64,000 nt of DNA from Bog-950 sp964423405 (GTDB lineage Bacteria > Bacteroidota > Bacteroidia > Chitinophagales > LD1), in assembly GCA_964423405.1 (NCBI GenBank), contig CAYREY010000002.1:92044-156043 (forward strand). The letters run 5' to 3'. Position 1 is the first letter of the stretch. Each line of letters opens with the position of its first letter. Under the pieces are notes generated by a model. The model did not search any database. It was not told the DNA's origin and saw only the letters and a list, made by a program, of their open reading frames with translations. A program made the position numbers and the translations under genes. This document shows positions 26,243 through 33,820 of the stretch, one piece after another.

Positions 26243-26249
26243 CGGAGGT

Positions 26250-26288
26250 GATTACTCTGATAAATGCAGATGATTACACGGATTATAA
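26250..26288. repeat. Two direct copies of the GATTACRCYGAT motif
   Basis: GATTACTCTGATAAA (26250-26264) and GATTACACGGATTATAA (26272-26288) are direct repeats 22 bases apart, just after the recG stop. They match copies at 13021, 14107, 14127 and 45206. Confidence 0.5.
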
Positions 26289-26297
26289 CCGGGTAAA

Positions 26298-26522
26298 TTA
26301 GTCTGCCGTGCGCTTAACCTTTTTTGCGTTGGGTGGTAGTATGCCGCTTTTGGGTTTGCTGGCTTTAGGTATGTCGGGTTTCTGTTTTCCTTTCTTGGCT
26401 TTTTTATCGGGAAAACTATCGGCATAAGTAGGGCAGGGCATTTTGTTGCTTTTGCACGACGGTGAGCCAGCCAGAATAACTGCCGAAAAAAATAAAACCG
26501 AAATACTGCGTAGGGTGTACAT
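26298..26522 (-). CDS. Small Lys-rich lipoprotein
   Basis: The 74-residue product has a lipoprotein signal peptide ending LAGSPSC. A short Lys/Pro-rich tail with PCPTYADSFPDKK follows. The Cys-Pro-Thr-aromatic element soon after the lipid Cys recurs in the even smaller lipoprotein at 30588-30725 (DCPTFGG). I know of no function for such microproteins, which are frequent in Bacteroidota. It stands alone between recG and the HU gene, transcribed the other way. Confidence 0.62.
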   Translation of the reverse strand: MYTLRSISVLFFSAVILAGSPSCKSNKMPCPTYADSFPDKKAKKGKQKPDIPKASKPKSGILPPNAKKVKRTAD

Positions 26523-26640
26523 AAAATGGTTGCTTGTTCTGTATTACGTAAATGTATTTGTTTTTGATACATTACACAACAACAAGCGCCTGAAAGGCAC
26601 GCCAGTAGCGGGTTATCAACAGTAACACTTTTGTAACCAT

Positions 26641-26670
26641 TTGGAAAAAATGAACGTGCAGTTATCTTTG
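26641..26670 (+). promoter_or_regulatory. Promoter of the HU gene
   Basis: TTG (26641-26643) and TATCTTTG (26663-26670) are separated by 19 bases. This is an exact match to the Bacteroidota primary sigma consensus TTG-N19-TAnnTTTG, 38 bases upstream of the HU start codon. Confidence 0.85.
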
Positions 26671-26708
26671 TTCAACAAAATTTTATAACCCAAATAAACC
26701 TCTCAAGT

Positions 26709-26984
26709 ATGAACAAAGGCGAATTAATCGACAAGATTGCAAAGGATGCAAAAATCACTAAAGGCCAGGCCGGTGATGCTCTTGATTCTTTCATGAACGC
26801 AGTAGGCAGCACCCTGTCGAAATCAGGTAAAGTAACCCTGGTTGGTTTCGGAACTTTCTCAGTTTCTAAACGCGCTGCCCGCAAAGGCCGTAACCCACAA
26901 ACCGGTAAAGAAATCAACATTAAAGCAAAGAAAGTTGCGAAGTTTAAAGCTGGTGCCGAACTGGCAAAACGCGTAAACAAGTAA
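26709..26984 (+). CDS. DNA-binding protein HU
   Basis: The 91-residue protein is a full-length HU/IHF-family nucleoid protein: MNKGELIDKIAKDA, then TLSKSGKVTLVGFGTFSV, the arm with RAARKGRNPQTGKEI, and the C-terminal helix FKAGAELAKRVNK. It bends and compacts DNA. It has a perfect promoter and a strong terminator. It uses Ile codons ATT and ATC, unlike most genes around it, which favour ATA. That pattern fits very high expression. Confidence 0.96.
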   Translation: MNKGELIDKIAKDAKITKGQAGDALDSFMNAVGSTLSKSGKVTLVGFGTFSVSKRAARKGRNPQTGKEINIKAKKVAKFKAGAELAKRVNK

Positions 26985-27003
26985 GCTGCTTTGTTACCAT
27001 ATA

Positions 27004-27039
27004 CAATACCCCGCACCTGTGGTGCGGGGTATTGTTTTT
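27004..27039 (+). terminator. Terminator of the HU gene
   Basis: A 14-bp perfect stem (CAATACCCCGCACC / GGTGCGGGGTATTG) with a TGT loop is followed by TTTTT, 19 bases after the HU stop. Confidence 0.95.
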
Positions 27040-27151
27040 AGGGCTGTTTTGTATGGCAGTATATTGCCTTTTGGGGTGTAAAGCCGCGCCAATGCTTTAA
27101 AATGCCAATTGATTTTCTACTTTCGCACCTAACAAAAAACAAAATTTAAAT

Positions 27152-27340
27152 ATGGGTAGAGGAGATAAAAGAACCGCCAAAGGAAAAAGATTCAAAGGTT
27201 CATTCGGCAACAGCCGTCCACAACGCGTAAAAAAGAAAGCTGCTGCTAAGTCGGCTAAAAAAGCTACTAAAGCTGCTGCTGATAAACCAGCCAAAAAAGC
27301 TCCTGCTAAAAAAGCAGCTGCTAAAAAGAAAGAAGACTAA
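27152..27340 (+). CDS. 30S ribosomal protein THX with a Lys/Ala-rich tail
   Basis: Residues 1-29 (MGRGDKRTAKGKRFKGSFGN, then SRPQRVKKK) match THX, the tiny basic protein at the head of the 30S subunit first known from Thermus, normally about 26-30 residues. Here the protein continues to 62 residues with a histone-H1-like tail of AAAKSAKKATKAA and PAKKAPAKKAAAKKKED repeats. The tail could bind rRNA or DNA; this is inferred from composition. Its leader holds TACTTTCG at 27119-27126, close to a -7 box. A long bidirectional terminator follows. Confidence 0.82.
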   Translation: MGRGDKRTAKGKRFKGSFGNSRPQRVKKKAAAKSAKKATKAAADKPAKKAPAKKAAAKKKED

Positions 27341-27368
27341 ACCTGTAACAGGTTATAGGCTAATTAAA

Positions 27369-27416
27369 ATGGATAAAGGCGTTCCTGCTTAGCAGAACGC
27401 CTTTATCCATTTATTT
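27369..27416. terminator. Long bidirectional terminator between THX and pdxH
   Basis: A 16-bp perfect outer stem (ATGGATAAAGGCGTTC / GAACGCCTTTATCCAT) continues as four inner pairs after a one-base bulge. It is followed by T-rich sequence on the right and preceded by AT-rich sequence on the left. It serves both convergent genes. Confidence 0.93.
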
Positions 27417-27438
27417 TTTACCAGTACCTGTACATGGG

Positions 27439-28077
27439 TTATGGCGCCAGGCGTTTAATGCGCCAGGCTCCGTTTTCTAGCACGTAAACAATACGGTCAT
27501 GTAGTCGGCTGGCCCGCCCCTGCCAAAACTCGAAGTAGTTAGCCTTTACCAGGTAGCCGCCCCAGTTTTCGGGGCGCTTTGTTTCGCCCGATTCTTTTAG
27601 CGCCTGCAGTTTATCTTCCAGGTATTCGCGGTTGGGTATCTCTTCACTCTGTTCAGATACGATAGCGCTAAGCCGGCTCTCGTAAGGGCGCGAGGCGAAG
27701 TATTTTTCCGACAGGTGGGCCTCTATTTTTTCTACAGTACCCTCAATGCGTACCTGCCGCTCCAGCTGATCCCAGAAAAACAAGAGCGAAGCCTGCGGGT
27801 TAGCTTCTATTTCGCGGCCTTTACGGCTGTGGTAGTTGGTATAAAATACCAACCCGTTCTCATCGAAAGCCTTTAGCAGTACAATGCGCGAAGAGGGTTT
27901 GCCATCGGCCGTAGCGGTAGAAAGCACCATGGCGTTTGGTTCGGTAATCCCGTCTTTAATGGCATCATCCAGCCACCAGCCAAATTGCTCGTAGGGGTTG
28001 GGCGATATTTGCTTTTCGGTCAACTCGTGGCGGGTATAGTTTCGGCGGTTATCGTGCAGGTCTTTTGATGATGACAT
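27439..28077 (-). CDS. pdxH: Pyridoxine/pyridoxamine 5'-phosphate oxidase
   Basis: The FMN enzyme makes pyridoxal 5'-phosphate in vitamin B6 synthesis and salvage. The 212-residue product has ATADGKPSSRIVLLK, the FMN/substrate segment FYTNYHSRKGREI, FFWDQLERQVRIEG and the C-terminal signature ENWGGYLVKANYFEFWQGR then RLHDRI. The length is typical. The minus-strand sequence TAGCTTTG (complement of 28098-28105) lies just upstream of its start and fits a -7 box. Confidence 0.95.
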   Translation of the reverse strand: MSSSKDLHDNRRNYTRHELTEKQISPNPYEQFGWWLDDAIKDGITEPNAMVLSTATADGKPSSRIVLLKAFDENGLVFYTNYHSRKGREIEANPQASLLFFWDQLERQVRIEGTVEKIEAHLSEKYFASRPYESRLSAIVSEQSEEIPNREYLEDKLQALKESGETKRPENWGGYLVKANYFEFWQGRASRLHDRIVYVLENGAWRIKRLAP

Positions 28078-28097
28078 ATTGCTTACTTGATTCGGTA

Positions 28098-28105
28098 CAA
28101 AGCTA
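28098..28105 (-). promoter_or_regulatory. -7 box upstream of pdxH
   Basis: TAGCTTTG on the minus strand fits TAnnTTTG, 20 bases before the start codon at 28077. A -33 TTG at the standard spacing is not present. Confidence 0.4.
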
Positions 28106-28304
28106 AAATATTACAGCCGGTTTAATGTATGACAATCAACAGCCTTACAATAACAAGTGCTCCGGTGTGTTTAGCTGTTTTTAGCACTGGCAAAAATTAT
28201 AAATGATTAAGAATAATTTTTGTGGAAAAGTTGCGTTAAGTGTGGTAAGATTTTACCTACTTTGCCCGCAATTAGAAACGCTCTCAAAACACACACTCCA
28301 AAGC

Positions 28305-29333
28305 ATGGCTTTGTTTAATTTTTTAACTCAGGAGATTGCCATTGACTTAGGCACCGCCAATACGCTGATTATCCATAACGATAAAGTAGTAGTTGACCAG
28401 CCATCGATAGTGGCCATAGACCGCCGCACCGATAAAGTAATAGCGGTGGGTTCTCGGGCTATGCAGATGCACGAAAAAACCCACGAGAATATTAAAACCG
28501 TTCGCCCGCTGAAAGATGGTGTAATAGCCGATTTTCGCGCTGCCGAAAGTATGATACGCGAAATGATAAGCATGATTTACGGCGCTAAGAAACCCTTGTT
28601 TCCGCCACGCTACAAAATGGTTATCTGTATTCCATCGGGTATTACCGAGGTAGAAAAACGCGCTGTAAAAGACTCGGCCGAGCAGGCTGGTGGCCAGGAT
28701 GTAAAAATGATACACGAACCTATGGCTGCGGCTATAGGTATTGGCATAGACGTAGAAGAACCCAACGGTAACATGATTATTGATATTGGTGGTGGTACCA
28801 CCGAGATTGCGGTAATAGCACTTTCGGGTATTGTGTGCGACCAGAGTATACGTGTAGCCGGCGATGAGTTTACGCTGGATATAGTTGATTACATGCGCCG
28901 CCAGCATAACATGCTGATAGGTGAACGTACCGCCGAGATGATTAAGATTAACGTTGGTTCGGCGCTTACCGATATTGACAGCCCGCCGGATGATTACGCT
29001 GTAAACGGACGTGACCTGATGACCGGTATACCTAAACAGATTATAGTTTCGTACTCAGAAATTGCTCATGCTATCGATAAATCGATATCGAAAATAGAAG
29101 AGGCTATTTTGAAAGCGCTTGAAACTACCCCACCCGAGTTAGCTGCCGATATATTTAAAACCGGGCTTTACTTAACCGGTGGCGGTGCCTTGCTGCGCGG
29201 GCTGGATAAGCGTATAAGCCAAAAAACCAAACTACCGGTACATGTAGCCGAAGACCCGCTACGTGCGGTGGTACGCGGCACGGGTATTGCACTTAAAAAC
29301 ATGGATCGTTTCACGTTCCTGATGGACGAATAA
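28305..29333 (+). CDS. mreB: Rod-shape actin homologue MreB
   Basis: MreB filaments guide lateral cell-wall synthesis. From the ATG at 28305 (MALFNFLTQEIAIDLGTAN) it is 342 residues, the normal length; the extra upstream codons in the frame are not conserved. It shows phosphate-1 (DLGTANTLI), phosphate-2 (MIIDIGGGTTEIAVI) and the adenosine motif (LTGGGALLRGLD). mreC follows on the same strand after 96 bases, the usual gene order, although mreD is not next in line. Confidence 0.96.
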   Translation: MALFNFLTQEIAIDLGTANTLIIHNDKVVVDQPSIVAIDRRTDKVIAVGSRAMQMHEKTHENIKTVRPLKDGVIADFRAAESMIREMISMIYGAKKPLFPPRYKMVICIPSGITEVEKRAVKDSAEQAGGQDVKMIHEPMAAAIGIGIDVEEPNGNMIIDIGGGTTEIAVIALSGIVCDQSIRVAGDEFTLDIVDYMRRQHNMLIGERTAEMIKINVGSALTDIDSPPDDYAVNGRDLMTGIPKQIIVSYSEIAHAIDKSISKIEEAILKALETTPPELAADIFKTGLYLTGGGALLRGLDKRISQKTKLPVHVAEDPLRAVVRGTGIALKNMDRFTFLMDE

Positions 29334-29429
29334 GCCAATTGGATAATGTACCGGCGATAGAACTTCCAAAGCGCTTTTCCGGTTACGGCCTTCTAATTTT
29401 CCTGATTCTTCAATTTCCGAATTGAATTT

Positions 29430-30269
29430 ATGTATAACCTCTTTCAGTTTTTTATCAGGTACCACCTGTTTATACTGTTCCTGCTGATGGAGGGCTTTTG
29501 CTTTTACCTGGTTTTTCAAACAAAACATTACAACGAAGTAGCTTACCTGGGCGCTGCTAACGAGGTAAGCGGCAATATGTATGCTACCTACCGTGGTGTA
29601 AACGATTACCTGTACCTGCGCCGCTACAGCGATTCGCTGGTGGCAGAAAACGCCAGGCTACGTGCCCGTTTAGAGGAGTCTGTTTACAACTTGAAAATAG
29701 ACAGTGGCCATGTAAGCGACTCTACCACTAAAACCGTGCAGCACTATTCTTATATCAGTGCGCGGATTATACAAAACTCGGTAAACAAGGCGGTAAACAT
29801 TATATATCTTGATAGAGGCCGGTTACAGGGCGTGCAAAAGCAAATGGGCGTGATAAACGGCAACGGTGTAGTGGGCCAGGTTATTAGTGTAACCGACAAT
29901 TACTCGGCTGTAAAAAGCGTATTAAGCAATGGTACTAAGGTGAGTGCCAAGTTTAAGAAAAATGAATTTTTTGGTAACATACATTGGGATGGTATTAACT
30001 CTACCACCGCTACACTGGAAGATATACCCAAACATGTACCGGTGAAAGCAGGCGATACACTGGTAACAAGCGGGTTCTCTCAGCTATATCCGCGTAACGT
30101 AATGGTAGGCACGGTAAAAACCGTGAAAATGGAACCCGACAAAAATTTTCTGGATATTACCATTAACCTCTCTACCAATTTCAACAGCCTGAGCTATGTG
30201 TATGTGGTAAACAATATGCGTAAAGAGGAGTTGCAGGTGCTGGACACCATGGTGGTAAAAGCCAAGTAA
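29430..30269 (+). CDS. mreC: Rod shape-determining protein MreC
   Basis: The 279-residue product has a short cytoplasmic N-terminus, one membrane helix (YHLFILFLLMEGFCFYLVF) and a coiled coil (residues about 60-90). The periplasmic beta domain of MreC has GVINGNGVVGQVI, DNYSAVKSVLSNG and TLVTSGFSQLYPRNV. MreC links MreB to the wall-synthesis enzymes. mreD, expected next, is absent here. Instead feoA converges with only two bases between stop codons and no terminator. Confidence 0.92.
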   Translation: MYNLFQFFIRYHLFILFLLMEGFCFYLVFQTKHYNEVAYLGAANEVSGNMYATYRGVNDYLYLRRYSDSLVAENARLRARLEESVYNLKIDSGHVSDSTTKTVQHYSYISARIIQNSVNKAVNIIYLDRGRLQGVQKQMGVINGNGVVGQVISVTDNYSAVKSVLSNGTKVSAKFKKNEFFGNIHWDGINSTTATLEDIPKHVPVKAGDTLVTSGFSQLYPRNVMVGTVKTVKMEPDKNFLDITINLSTNFNSLSYVYVVNNMRKEELQVLDTMVVKAK

Positions 30270-30271
30270 GG

Positions 30272-30517
30272 CTAGTTCAAGCTCATTTCAAAGCTTACCA
30301 CATTGGTAATAATGGTTTCGGCGGCAGGCCGGTATATGTTAAACGTGTGGTTGTTTATTTTTACCACTACCGAATTGGTGTTTGCGTTGTTTTCTTTCAT
30401 TTCTACCAAATCGCCGGGAAAAACGCCCATTTCGAACAGTTTTTCGCATAGTATGGTATTACGCATATCTACAATAAAGGCTTTTTCGCCAGGGGCTAAT
30501 TGATGCAAAGGCTTCAT
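30272..30517 (-). CDS. FeoA-domain protein
   Basis: The 81-residue protein is a single SH3-like FeoA domain (LAPGEKAFIV, KLFEMGVFPGDLVEM, IYRPAAETIITNV). FeoA helps the ferrous-iron transporter FeoB. No feoB is adjacent, so it may act on a FeoB encoded elsewhere. The gene ends two bases from the convergent mreC, so the two transcripts must overlap. Confidence 0.85.
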   Translation of the reverse strand: MKPLHQLAPGEKAFIVDMRNTILCEKLFEMGVFPGDLVEMKENNANTNSVVVKINNHTFNIYRPAAETIITNVVSFEMSLN

Positions 30518-30587
30518 AAGTAAGTGCTTAATGTTCAGGTAATGTAATACAAGCCCTAACTTTTGTCAATAGGCAAAGCCATAAAAA

Positions 30588-30725
30588 TTAATGCTTTAAC
30601 CGGTGCCCGCCAAAGGTAGGGCAATCGCACTTTTGCGAGGCGCACGATTGCAGCGACCCAGCCATAACCAGGGCTGTTAAAACAATAACCAGGGCCCGTA
30701 CCATATTTTTCGTTTGTTTTTGCAT
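30588..30725 (-). CDS. Very small lipoprotein with CDCPTFGG motif
   Basis: The 45-residue product begins MQKQTKNMVRALV. It has a hydrophobic signal ending AGSLQSC and a mature part of only about 18 residues, ASQKCDCPTFGGHRLKH. Similar tiny lipoproteins with a C-x-C-P-x-F-G element occur in many Bacteroidota; I know no function. It lies between feoA and the oppositely oriented glycosyltransferase. A related motif is in the 26298-26522 product. The conserved short tail argues that it is real despite its size. Confidence 0.6.
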   Translation of the reverse strand: MQKQTKNMVRALVIVLTALVMAGSLQSCASQKCDCPTFGGHRLKH

Positions 30726-30762
30726 ATAATTACAACGTTCTGTTACAAAAATAATTATACCC

Positions 30763-31830
30763 TTGGAACCCCCTAAAAGAATTTTAGTATGTGTGCTCGA
30801 CTGGGGCCTGGGCCATGCTACCCGTTGTATTCCCCTTATACGCGAGTTGCAGCGCCGCAACTGTGTAGTGTTTATAGCCAGCAGTGGACGTGCGTACGAG
30901 CTTTTGAAAAAAGAGTTCTTTATGAACATACGTTGCTTTGAGATAGACGGCTACGACCCTCAATATCCGCATAGCGATGGTATGGTTTTTAAAATGGGTT
31001 TTCAGTTACCTAAGTTTTTAAGGGTAATAAAGAAAGAGCAGATACAGGTAGAGAAAATTGTAGAGCGTAACCAGATAGATGCTGTAATAAGCGATAACCG
31101 CTATGGTTGCTACAGCACCAAAGTACCATCGTACTTTATTACGCACCAGCTTAATATACAAATGCCCGGTTGGCTAAAGTGGATGGAGTCACGCGTAAAC
31201 CGCAAAAACCACGATTACATTAAAAAGTTTGCCGAGTGCTGGATACCCTCTGCCCCGGACAGTCTGATACCGGAGTTGCTGGTTAATACCGATGGGCTTA
31301 ACACCCGTTATATTGGTTACCTGTCCCGGTTCGAAAAAAAGCAGGTAGAGAAGAAGTATGATGTAATTGGTATCTGCTCGGGCCCCGAGCCACAGCGCAC
31401 CTACCTGGAGCAAACGCTTACGTATTACTTTAAAAAGACAACATTAAAGGTGCTGCTGGTAAATGGTAAAACAGAAAGCCTGGGCAAATACAATAAGCAG
31501 AATGTGCGGTTTAGCATAGCCAACTGCCTGATGGCAGAAGACCTGAACGAGGCTATTGAGCAAAGCGATATAGTAATTGCACGCTCTGGCTACAGCACCG
31601 TAATGGATTTGGCAAAGCTGGGTAAGAAAGCCATTTTTGTACCCACGCCGGGGCAAACCGAGCAGGAGTACCTGGCCCGTGAGTTAATGAGTAAGGGCAT
31701 AGCCTTTAGCATGTCGCAGGAAGATTTTGATTTGGAGTTGGCACTTAAAGAATCGGAGAAGTACACCGGCTTTACCGGTATGGGTTTTGACGATACCCTG
31801 CTGAAAGAAGCCATAGCAACTATTGTATGA
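30763..31830 (+). CDS. GT28-like glycosyltransferase (TTG start)
   Basis: The 355-residue protein has two Rossmann-like halves like MurG and related GT-B enzymes: ILVCVLDWGLGHATRCIPL at the start, then IARSGYSTVMDLAKLGK and FVPTPGQTEQEYLA near the end, the nucleotide-sugar binding region of the family. No ATG precedes the first beta strand, so TTG at 30763 is the likely start. Its stop overlaps the dgkA start in an ATGA (31827-31830). The linkage suggests a role in lipid or surface glycan synthesis; acceptor and donor are unknown. Confidence 0.78.
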   Translation: MEPPKRILVCVLDWGLGHATRCIPLIRELQRRNCVVFIASSGRAYELLKKEFFMNIRCFEIDGYDPQYPHSDGMVFKMGFQLPKFLRVIKKEQIQVEKIVERNQIDAVISDNRYGCYSTKVPSYFITHQLNIQMPGWLKWMESRVNRKNHDYIKKFAECWIPSAPDSLIPELLVNTDGLNTRYIGYLSRFEKKQVEKKYDVIGICSGPEPQRTYLEQTLTYYFKKTTLKVLLVNGKTESLGKYNKQNVRFSIANCLMAEDLNEAIEQSDIVIARSGYSTVMDLAKLGKKAIFVPTPGQTEQEYLARELMSKGIAFSMSQEDFDLELALKESEKYTGFTGMGFDDTLLKEAIATIV

Positions 31831-32189
31831 AAAAGCTATTGAAAAGTTTTGGTTACGCCTTTAAGGGCATGTGGTATGTACTGCAAAGCGAGCAGAACAT
31901 GCGCATACACGCACTGGCGGTAATAGTAGTAACAGTTACCGGACTGTACCTGGGCCTTAGCAGTATAGAGTGGGGCCTGATAGCCCTTAGCATAGGCGCG
32001 GTACTTACCGCCGAAATGTTTAATACCGCTATAGAAAAACTGGTAGATATAGTATCGCCGCAGTACAACGACAAGGCCGGGCAGATAAAAGATATAGCTG
32101 CCGGTGCTGTTTTACTTACCGCTATAGTTGCTGCTGTAGTAGCCATTTATATTTTTGGCGACAAAATATTTAACCAGCTTTTTTTATGA
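31827..32189 (+). CDS. dgkA: Diacylglycerol/undecaprenol kinase
   Basis: The 120-residue membrane protein has three helices and the DgkA-family pattern NMRIHALAVIVV and TAEMFNTAIEKLVDIVS, with the catalytic Glu and metal-binding residues in the second. It phosphorylates diacylglycerol or, as in Gram-positives, undecaprenol. It overlaps both neighbours by four bases, so the glycosyltransferase, this gene and the next form a tightly coupled operon. Confidence 0.92.
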   Translation: MKKLLKSFGYAFKGMWYVLQSEQNMRIHALAVIVVTVTGLYLGLSSIEWGLIALSIGAVLTAEMFNTAIEKLVDIVSPQYNDKAGQIKDIAAGAVLLTAIVAAVVAIYIFGDKIFNQLFL

Positions 32190-32905
32190 GAAAAGCCCTG
32201 CTGCTTTTGGTGTTCCCTTTGTTATCGGTGGCTGTGTATGCCCAGTCGGCGTTTGAGGGTACTATTAATGTGTATTATACCAACGAGAAAAGCAGCACCG
32301 TGGCCTGCGAAATAAAAGCCAAAGGCGACGATATATACATTAAACAAAACGAGAACGGCAACCCCAAGTACGACCGCTTTGTAATTAACCTGGCCACGCG
32401 CGAGCTGTACACCATATCGGCACGCGATAAGCGGGTGATAATAAAATACCACCTCGATTCGCTACTGGCTTATTACAGTACCAATAAACTGAAAGAAGGC
32501 TTTGAACTGAAACCGGCTGTAAGCTTTACGGCTACCGATAAAACCAAAAAGGAAAACGGCTGGGAGCTGGTAAAATACACCGGCGAGAACGACCTGCGCA
32601 AAGGCACTGTATGGGTGGGCCAGACCAGCGCCCCCATTAACCAGCTTGTTCCTTTTTTGCGCTTGCTGGGTAACTGGAACGATGCCGAAGGCAACTTTAA
32701 AGGCCAGGTTATAGAGGCCGACATAAGCAACAAGCAAAGCAAGAAAGACACACGCATAGTAGTAAGCGTAACCACCGAACCGGTAGCTAAAGAGATGTTT
32801 ATACTGCCCAAAACCTATGTGCAGAAAGATTTCTCTAAACTAATGACCGAGATGCGCACCAGCAAAGACCTGAAAATGATTATACAGACCTTTGCCGAGT
32901 TTTAG
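32186..32905 (+). CDS. Secreted DUF4412-like protein
   Basis: The 239-residue product has a Sec signal peptide cut after VAVYAQ and a mature domain starting AFEGTINVYYTNEKSS. Beta-rich segments and a C-terminal helical part follow. The pattern resembles small periplasmic DUF4412-type proteins of Bacteroidota; function is unknown. It overlaps dgkA by four bases and closes the operon. Its 3' spacer carries a GTTAACCCACCCC repeat rather than a classic terminator. Confidence 0.68.
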   Translation: MRKALLLLVFPLLSVAVYAQSAFEGTINVYYTNEKSSTVACEIKAKGDDIYIKQNENGNPKYDRFVINLATRELYTISARDKRVIIKYHLDSLLAYYSTNKLKEGFELKPAVSFTATDKTKKENGWELVKYTGENDLRKGTVWVGQTSAPINQLVPFLRLLGNWNDAEGNFKGQVIEADISNKQSKKDTRIVVSVTTEPVAKEMFILPKTYVQKDFSKLMTEMRTSKDLKMIIQTFAEF

Positions 32906-32923
32906 CATTACCCCCCCCGAAAA

Positions 32924-32994
32924 ATGTTAACCCACCCCAGGGTTAAATAGCTTATAGTCAACGGGTTGCAAAAAATTGATGTTAACCCACCCCC
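32924..32994. repeat. Two direct copies of ATGTTAACCCACCCC
   Basis: ATGTTAACCCACCCC occurs at 32924-32938 and again at 32979-32993, 55 bases apart, with AGGGTTAAAT between. The same motif in the other orientation, with 56-base spacing, follows the polyprenyl synthase at 15356-15422. No coding frame overlaps it. Confidence 0.65.
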
Positions 32995-33162
32995 AATATT
33001 ATTTTATGGGCTAAGCTCATAAAATATTACATAAAAATTATATTTAAAATGCGCGGCTTACTTGCATACCAACACCGCCCGCTTGTATGATTTGCATGTA
33101 TATGACTATTGCTGCAATGGCACAAGTAACAAACCTGCGCCAGCGGGAGATAGCAATTACAG

Positions 33163-33603
33163 TTACTGCTTCTTAATTTTAGAGATAGTAGCGCCGGTAA
33201 CTTTTGTAGGCTTATCCATATCGGCTTTAGCCAGATTGATAGCTTCCTTTATCAGGGCTTTTACTTTCGGGTTGCGGTAGTCGGTGGGTTTATTTATAGC
33301 TATATGCCTGATAAGGTTACCTGTACCGGTAAGTAGTTTATGAGGGTCGTTTAGCAGCGTGCCTTTATTAAAACCAAGGTTTACATGGTTAGTGTATATA
33401 GGCAGCATACAGTACGCATCCGATAGTTTATCCGAAACAGAAAACACAGCCGTAAGAGCATGTGTATGGTATAGCAGTTCGTTGGCATTGGGGTATTGCT
33501 CTAAAACAAAGGCCCTTAAATCTGTAAACAGTTCAATTAAGCCCTGCTCTTTAAATTCAAGCAGCGATTCAAAATCGTCATGAAGGGGGCGGATATGTTT
33601 CAT
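33163..33603 (-). CDS. DUF1801-like protein
   Basis: The 146-residue soluble product resembles the DUF1801/YdhG family, which includes frataxin-fold proteins: YTNHVNLGFNKGTLL, LLTGTGNLIRHIAI and a Lys-rich end KVTGATISKIKKQ. Function is not known. The gene is monocistronic in a low-complexity neighbourhood, with AT-rich spacers on both sides that show no other gene. Confidence 0.68.
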   Translation of the reverse strand: MKHIRPLHDDFESLLEFKEQGLIELFTDLRAFVLEQYPNANELLYHTHALTAVFSVSDKLSDAYCMLPIYTNHVNLGFNKGTLLNDPHKLLTGTGNLIRHIAINKPTDYRNPKVKALIKEAINLAKADMDKPTKVTGATISKIKKQ

Positions 33604-33820
33604 GTTGTTATTATAGGGGGTAATGTAACTGCACTAAGTTACAACAGCGTAAGCAAACCAACAACTACACCACCGGTGCTTGCCTGCCTTGCCGCTTATA
33701 TCGTTACACTAATCACAATACGGAAGATCGCCACAGCCTTTACTCATTTATTTTTAAATTGATAAAGGCTTCGCGATGACAATTTGTTTTATTAATGCAC
33801 GCCTGAGGGCGCAGTAATGG

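Noticed and set aside
28203..28304. 34-residue N-terminal extension of MreB
   Set aside because: MreB proteins begin close to the first phosphate loop, as at 28305. The extension is not conserved and covers probable promoter sequence.
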